DNA from: Exophiala sp. HKRS030 | Lineage: Eukaryota; Ascomycota; Eurotiomycetes; Chaetothyriales; Herpotrichiellaceae | Assembly (NCBI GenBank): GCA_023897205.1 | Contig: JAHWDD010000005.1 | Span: 5,022,001 to 5,086,000 of the forward strand | Reading direction: 5' to 3' | DNA: 64,000 nucleotides | Part shown: in pieces, positions 58,118-64,000 of the stretch | Position numbering within the stretch: position 1 is the stretch's first letter | How the letters are laid out: every line of letters starts with the position of its first letter | Notes under the pieces: model-generated | Told to the model about the DNA's origin: nothing | The model's database searches: none | The model's input: only the letters and a program-made list of their open reading frames with translations | Made by a program: the position numbers and the translations under genes

Positions 58118-60725
58118 TTAATCACTCATATCCTCATCGTCACTGTCACCGGCCTCAATCCACACCAGTCTTGTGCCGTTGTTTGCGACTTGCCACACCT
58201 ACAAAGATATTTCATTAGCACATGCATCACGGTGAGAGACTTCACAGGGGCGCAGAGGGGTTTGTGGCTTCACTTACATCAAGCAGAGCATATTCGTCAA
58301 TCGTTCTTTGAAACTGATCACTAGTGAAGCCCTTGGCTTGCACCAATTCCCGGACTCGCGAGAGATTCAATTCACCACGGGCACCACCAGTGCCGACGCT
58401 GGCAGCACCTGATTCTCGCATTCCTCGGATGAGGTCGTAGATTCTCGAGGATGCGGTCTGGTCGCCACCACTGCGTTGATCGTGGTACAGACTGGCCTTG
58501 GAGACTTCAATGAGGCGCAGCGCCTCGTCGACGTCTTCATTGACGACTTCGTTGCTGAAACGTAATCGAGCGAGAGCTTGCGACAATCGAAGCACGCCGA
58601 GGAGAGTACGGGGCGAGGTGTGTGTAAAGTGTTTCTTGCCTCCCTCATCGCGTTTTTGCTGCTGACGCATGCGCACGTACGCTCCGACCATGTAATCACT
58701 CACGCTCTTGGGCACGTTCGGTCGGAATGTGCGTGCCTGCGCAATATATTGTCGGACTTCGTCGGGCGCGAACACCACACCCTCGCCTTCTCGTTCGGGA
58801 TGGCTGTTATGCATGTGAACGTAGCAGACGTGATTGGCGAGTTCTTCATCGGATTCGCGGGACGGCGTATCGAGAATGAGGAATAGGACGTCAAAGCGTG
58901 ACAGAAGTGCTGCAGGGAGATTAATGTTATCGACCGGCGAGATGCGAGGGTTGTATCGCCCATAGAGGGGATTGGCTGCGGCAAGAATCGAGGTTCTGGC
59001 ATTTAACGTGGTCGTGATACCGGCTTTGGAAATGCTGATGGTCTGTTGCTCCATGACTTCGTGAATCGCAGTTCTATCCCCGTCGTCCATCTTGTCGAAT
59101 TCATCGATGCAGCAAATACCGTTGTCTGCTAATACCAAGGCGCCCCCTTCGAGGACCATCTCATCTGTAACGGGGTCGCGCATCACGGCAGCAGTCAAGC
59201 CTACACCGCTAGAACCACGACCAGTCGTATATACACCTCGGGGCGCAACTTTCGTGATATATTTGAGAAGCTGCGACTTGGCCACACCGGGATCACCCAT
59301 CAAGCAGATGTTGATGTCTCCACGTATCCGCATACCATCGCCCATTTCCTTTGTCACGCCGCCAATGAGGAGTAAAAGAAGAGCTTTTTTTACATCCAGG
59401 TGACCGTAAATTTCCGGTGCGATCGACCGAGCAAGGTATTCATACATGTGTCCAGATGCTTTGTGCGACTCGATCCGTCTGATCACACGAGGATCCATCT
59501 TGAGGTCCTGATATGCCTTTTTATGTTGTGTAATATTTTGTGCTTCAAGGTATGTGTCTGTAAGTAGACCAGCTCGAATGGCTCGGAATCCTGTGTATGG
59601 CGTCGGCAGGAAGATTCCATCAATCTCGACAACGTCTCCTGGATTGACCCGCCGAGTTAGAGCACCGTTACAATGAACAGTCAAAGTTCTTGGAATGTGT
59701 CCAACCGGTACCTGGTCGGCCATTTCCTGAATCTTGACTTCTTGGAATGGCAAAAACTTTGAAGCTCTCGTCGAAGGAAACAGTTGCCCTTTGGAGTTGT
59801 TTGCTTCACATTCCGCTGATGGACAAACTTGCATAGGTGTGAATTGCTTCGATGTTACAGGTTGGAAAATCTCACAGCCACATCGATCGCACGTGTATGC
59901 TTGGATTCGTATACTCGGCTTAACGTCTGAAACTCTTGTCGTAATGCCTCGCACTGTAATAAGGTGACCCAAGTGCTCTCCACGAACTTGTCGTACTGCT
60001 AATGTCTTCTTAGACGCCTCTGTTGTAATCGGCGTAAGGGGCTTAAAATTCAGAGTATATCGTCTCGTCAGTTCGGGAGGAAAGGTGGAGACAGGCACAT
60101 CGGCGTCAGGATCTGCTTCTCTGGCCGAATCAACGGTCTCATTTCGTTTCGCTCGTTGTGCCAGGATGATGTCTACTACGTCATCTTTGAAGCTAGAAGA
60201 AGGTGAGCAGAGTGGTAATATCTATGAAACTGTGATTGGACTCACGATATTTCCTTACTGGGCTTTGGCATTGCCTTGTCCACCGCGTCCGAGAAGAGAT
60301 CAATGTAGTGCTTGGTGTTCTTCGTGATGGATTCGACTAGTCGTAGGTTGTAGTCGTCCCCTAACGAATCTTCAAACTGTCGCTTCTGTTAGGAACCGTA
60401 AGCACGATTACAAGGACGCTTATACCTCTCTTAAATCATCAAGCTCGATCAAGATATTTGAACATTCGCGATTTGCGACATCTTGGAGCATGTCACGGTA
60501 TTTCCTCTTCTTTAATCGCCTGCTGGTTGTAGTATCGGCATTGGCGACATCGTCCATGAAATCATATTCATCACTAGTATGGTCTCCATCGAGATTCAGA
60601 TTATCGATTGCTTCGGCTGCTGCATCCTCGGAGGTCTTTGAGGTTTCGAACTTGTCGAGAAAGTCTTCGAACGCGGCAACTTGCTTTTCGTAGTCGGCAA
60701 GGGCTTTATGCTGCAAGAGCGCCAT
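58118..60725 (-). CDS. MCM7: DNA replication licensing factor MCM7
   Basis: Subunit of the MCM2-7 replicative helicase. Four exons (60426-60725, 60246-60385, 58278-60192, 58118-58198) give 811 aa with exact phases. The N-domain zinc finger is [10 protein letters not shown] with CPSAEC. The AAA+ core has GDPGVAKSQ (Walker A), CIDEFDKM (Walker B), sensor-1 AAANP and the arginine finger SRFD. MCM7-specific sequences include [17 protein letters not shown] and the C-terminal end [20 protein letters not shown]. The last 27 codons lie in a separate small exon; without it the protein would end in an unrelated [10 protein letters not shown]. It is divergent from PEX1, and two MluI cell-cycle boxes lie 142-163 nt upstream. 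Intact. Confidence 0.95.
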
Positions 60726-61235
60726 GTTTTTGGTCTAAGTGTAGTGGGCAAGATAAGAAGCAATCATGAATCAAACCTCACATCGAAAGGAGTACTAAGC
60801 GCAAGAAATCATGAGGGCATGCTAAGCGTGGTAGGGGGCTGGCGGTTGAATTTCAGTTGGTGGGGAACGCGTCGAGGGCGCGACGCGTAAAGTGATTATA
60901 TGGCGGAGCATTGAGACACGCTTGGGATCTCAATGCTTGGCAGATGGCGCTTGGTCAGGTGATCATTGCCCAGACGAGCCGAGGTCCGCGTGATCGGATA
61001 AGGGAGGAGAGCAGGACCTTCAGCACTTTTCATTCTCAACAATAACGTTGATAGGTGGCCGCCGACAATTCTGCGAGCTGAACAATTGACAAGAATTCGC
61101 CAGACATCAATACATCGACGGACGAGCAAGTTTGATTACCACAGATGCGTCTTACTTGAACAGTGTTTTCCGGAAGAGGGGTGAATAGTACAATATCGAA
61201 AACCATACTTCGAAAGGAAGCCATAGTCCTTCAAG
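60726..61235. promoter_or_regulatory. divergent promoter region MCM7 / PEX1
   Basis: 510 nt between start codons. It contains the paired ACGCGT boxes near the MCM7 side. No gene is seen in it. Confidence 0.5.
60867..60888. promoter_or_regulatory. two MluI cell-cycle boxes (ACGCGT)
   Basis: ACGCGT at 60867-60872 and again at 60883-60888, 16 nt apart and about 142-163 nt upstream of the MCM7 start. In yeasts this hexamer binds MBF (Mbp1/Swi6, Cdc10 complexes) and drives G1/S transcription of replication genes. Regulation here is inferred from position and duplication. Confidence 0.65.
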
Positions 61236-64000
61236 ATGGCGCCTGCCGTGCGAGCCGAGGTGGCTTTAGTCTCTTTGAAAAATTGCTTGGTCAATCTGCC
61301 TCCTGGTCTAATTGCGTTGATCAGCAACACAAATATTGTAAGAAATCCAATATCCGCGAGAGTCTGACCATACTGACCGAGCAATAGCCCGCTCAGAATG
61401 TCGTGGTTGAGCTACAGTATAGATCACAGACATTATCGTCCGGTGCCGTTTCCAGCGGGAACGCAAATGGGTTTCAGAGATCTGCTTATGTTGGTTGGAC
61501 AGGCATGCCCAGCAGAACTCGTCCGAGTTCGATGCTTACCAATGACCGAGCTCGACCTGGACGAGAGCAAGAAACTCAGATGGTAGAGATTGACGGTACC
61601 TTCGCAAAGCTACTTGGTCTCTCGGAGGGTCAAAAAATCGGCTTATTGATTCATCTTGATCCACCAGTTGCACACAGCATTAACATCGAGCCCCTTACCC
61701 CAGCTGATTGGGAAGCAATTGAGCTGCACGCTACATTTCTCGAGTTGAACTTACTCTCTCAGATACGCGCGCTTCCAAATCCAGCATATAGCAACAAAGC
61801 TTCTACGCAGGCCGAGTCATCACATCCACTGACTCTCCACCTTTCTCCGACATCTACAGCAAACATCATCGTTACTTCTCTGGTGCCAGCAATTCCAAGT
61901 ACGTCACCATTTGCTAAGATAGCCCCGACGCAGAAGTCATTGTTGCTCCGAAAACCCGACCTAGATCAAGTCGAAACAGCCGAGGCGACTCGAGGAGTAT
62001 AGCCAGTAGGCGCAGCGGCAAAAGTGGTGTAAGTACTGGACGCGGTAATGCCCGGCGTGCAGCTGCCAGACCTGCCCTGTTCCTCCGTGCATTTGATCGG
62101 TCGATGGCAGACGCATTTTTCGATGATTCTCCTGATAATGCACAAAACGGGAAGCTCTCTGTTTGGCTGAGCTCTGAGATCGCTGAATGCGACAGTTTGA
62201 AAGGAACCGCCTGGGTTAGTGTGACGATTGTGAAACCATCCGGTTTACGGGCGCAGTTGGAATCGAATCAGGTGAATCAGCTCAAGGAAGAAGAAAATAG
62301 TGAGGTTGGACGACCTTCAGCTAAGCTAGTCGCTCGACTTCTACCATGGTCAACTCCACTAGACAGCAATCATGTAGTGCTGTCTTCTAGTTTATGCAAG
62401 ATTCTGGGCGTCGAAGGTCAGGTTGGGGTTATTGTCCGGCTCGAAGCAGCATATCCGCCACTTCCTCGTTACTCAGTCAAGAAGTTTCAATTCTATCCCT
62501 TCTTGCCACTGAATCAGAAAAAGAAAGAAGGCATCAAGTTTGGAGGGGACAAGGCAGCCAAGCAGATCGTCGCTGATAGGTTAAGACTGACCTTCGCTGG
62601 CGAAGATGGTCTCCTGACTGGTCCTGTCACCGACGGCATGGTTCTTCCAGCATCGGGAGATCCTTCGCTTGCGACATCTTTTGATGGGGGCATTATTCGC
62701 TTTCGTCGTCCGGCTGACCAATCTGAGGAGTTCCGGGATACGTGTGTGTGGGTTCTTGGACAAGAACAAGATCAGGAATTTGACATCAAAGATGAGATTC
62801 CAAGGCCGCTTGAATTGACAACTCTATTCCCGACCTTCGCACACGGCATTCCTACAACAATTCCCAGGCTGGTTGGCTTCGACAAGATCTTGAAGCAGTG
62901 CATGTCCAGCTTGACTTTGTGCTCCTCGATTCTACTCACTGGAGGCATTGGATCTGGTAAAACATCGCTTGCTCAGACAATATCCCAGCAACTAAGAGAA
63001 GATTATGTCTTCAATGTCAGCTACTTCTCCTGCCAGAAGCTCGTCACCGATGAAATTAGAGTTTCCTCCATCAAGGAAACGTTGACAAAATTGTTCATGT
63101 CAGCGTCCTGGTGTGCTAGACTTGGTGGTCAGTCGGTGGTTGTGCTTGATGATCTAGACAAGATCTGCCCTGTTGAAACCGAACTCCAGGTTGGGAATGA
63201 TAATGGTCGAAGCAAACAAATAACCGAAATACTGTGCGCTATCGTACGGCAATACTGTAGCATCCACTCAGGGGTTGCTCTTCTCGCGACAGCACAATCC
63301 AAGGATGCGCTTCATGCCACCATCATTGGCGGACATATTGTTGGTGACATTGTTGCAATTAAAGCCCCTACGAAGGAAGTGCGGCGTGATATACTTGATG
63401 TTCTCACCAATGATGGCACAACAAGCACCAAACATGGCCACCAACGAAATATCAGCGATGCTAATAGCATCTCAGAGAATTCTTGGATGGATCCATCGAA
63501 TCCATCCTCAAGACCCGGCTCATCTTCGTCCAATCCGCCTGTAGAAAGCTTCAGGTTGTCATCCAATCTTGATCTCCTTGATATTGCTGGAAAGACTGAT
63601 GGTTACATGCCAGCCGACCTGGTACTCCTTGTTTCTCGCGCCAGAAATGAAACTCTGACCCGGATGTTGTCTGAAAGTGACAACTCAGATGCCCCTCCGA
63701 TTCTCACTAAAGCCGACTTTGAAGCCGCACTCGCCAGCTTCACTCCAGCGTCCCTCCGCAACGTCACCTTGACACACTCTAGCACTACGTTCGCCTCCAT
63801 CGGCGGTCTCCACGAAACCCGCAATACTCTACTTGAAACCCTACTTTATCCAACCAAGTATGCTCCTATCTTCGCACGGTCCCCTTTACGACTGCGGTCC
63901 GGGCTGCTGCTGTACGGCTATCCCGGGTGTGGAAAGACTTTGCTTGCATCTGCAGTTGCGGGTGAATGCAATCTGAACTTCATCTCTGTGAAAGGGCCAG
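61236..64000 (+). CDS. PEX1: peroxisomal AAA ATPase PEX1, partial at window end, one frameshift
   Basis: With PEX6, extracts the import receptor PEX5 from the peroxisome membrane. Exons 61236-61337 and 61388 onward; the gene runs off the window. The N-terminal domain begins MAPAVRAEVALVSLKNCLVN and continues NVVVELQYRSQTL, then FAKLLGLSEGQKIGL. The first AAA domain (D1) has GGIGSGKTSLAQ and VVVLDDLDKI. D2 begins with FASIGGLHETRNTLLETLLY and the P-loop GYPGCGKTLLASAVAGE, where the window ends. The frame breaks at CCCC 61923-61926; one added C gives KIAPDAEVIVAPKTRP, a typical PEX1 sequence. After it about 690 codons run open to the edge. The second-region ATPase, usually the essential one, is only partly visible. 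Confidence 0.9.

Overview
The window is nuclear DNA from a filamentous ascomycete (Pezizomycotina). Genes are dense, on both strands, and interrupted by short GT-AG introns of about 47-130 nt. Gene content is typically fungal: an EF3-subfamily ABC ATPase, a microbial-type rhodopsin, methylcitrate-cycle enzymes, GPI and Rab-prenylation enzymes. I cannot settle the class; Eurotiomycetes or Dothideomycetes would fit. About 25 protein genes are supported. I saw no rRNA, tRNA, CRISPR array or intact transposon.

Layout. 0-7 kb: mercaptopyruvate sulfurtransferase, mitochondrial isoleucyl-tRNA synthetase, aldo-keto reductase. 7.6-17.6 kb: Nbs1-like DNA-repair protein, a small RPEL-repeat protein, a TRAX/translin protein, the GPI mannosyltransferase PIG-M, an F-box-like protein. 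17.6-23.3 kb: gene-poor, holding a small spliced secreted-protein gene and a six-exon rhodopsin with all proton-pump residues. 23.3-27.3 kb: divergent 2-methylcitrate synthase and 2-methylisocitrate lyase, a methylcitrate-cycle pair sharing one promoter region. 28.7-42.9 kb: New1/Elf1-like ABCF ATPase, APC-family permease, a Tyr/Asp-rich unknown ORF, a zinc alcohol dehydrogenase, an orphan C2H2 protein, and the Rab geranylgeranyltransferase beta subunit BET2. 42.9-46.4 kb: a long intergenic stretch with simple repeats. 46.4-64 kb: RhoGAP, RRS1 divergent from mitochondrial ribosomal protein S29/DAP3, a cyclase-family enzyme, a PAP2 lipid phosphatase, then MCM7 divergent from PEX1 (cut by the window end). 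Two MluI cell-cycle boxes lie just upstream of MCM7.

The most striking feature is technical but decisive for annotation. At least 14 single-base losses break 10 otherwise well-preserved genes, and an eleventh is probable. Every located one is a missing G or C in a run of G or C (residual length 3-5). With one base restored per site, every exon phase closes exactly. Several of the genes are housekeeping genes that are essential in yeast (BET2, RRS1, PIG-M), so systematic G/C-homopolymer contraction in the assembly is far more likely than true pseudogenes. Fourteen other genes read through intact.
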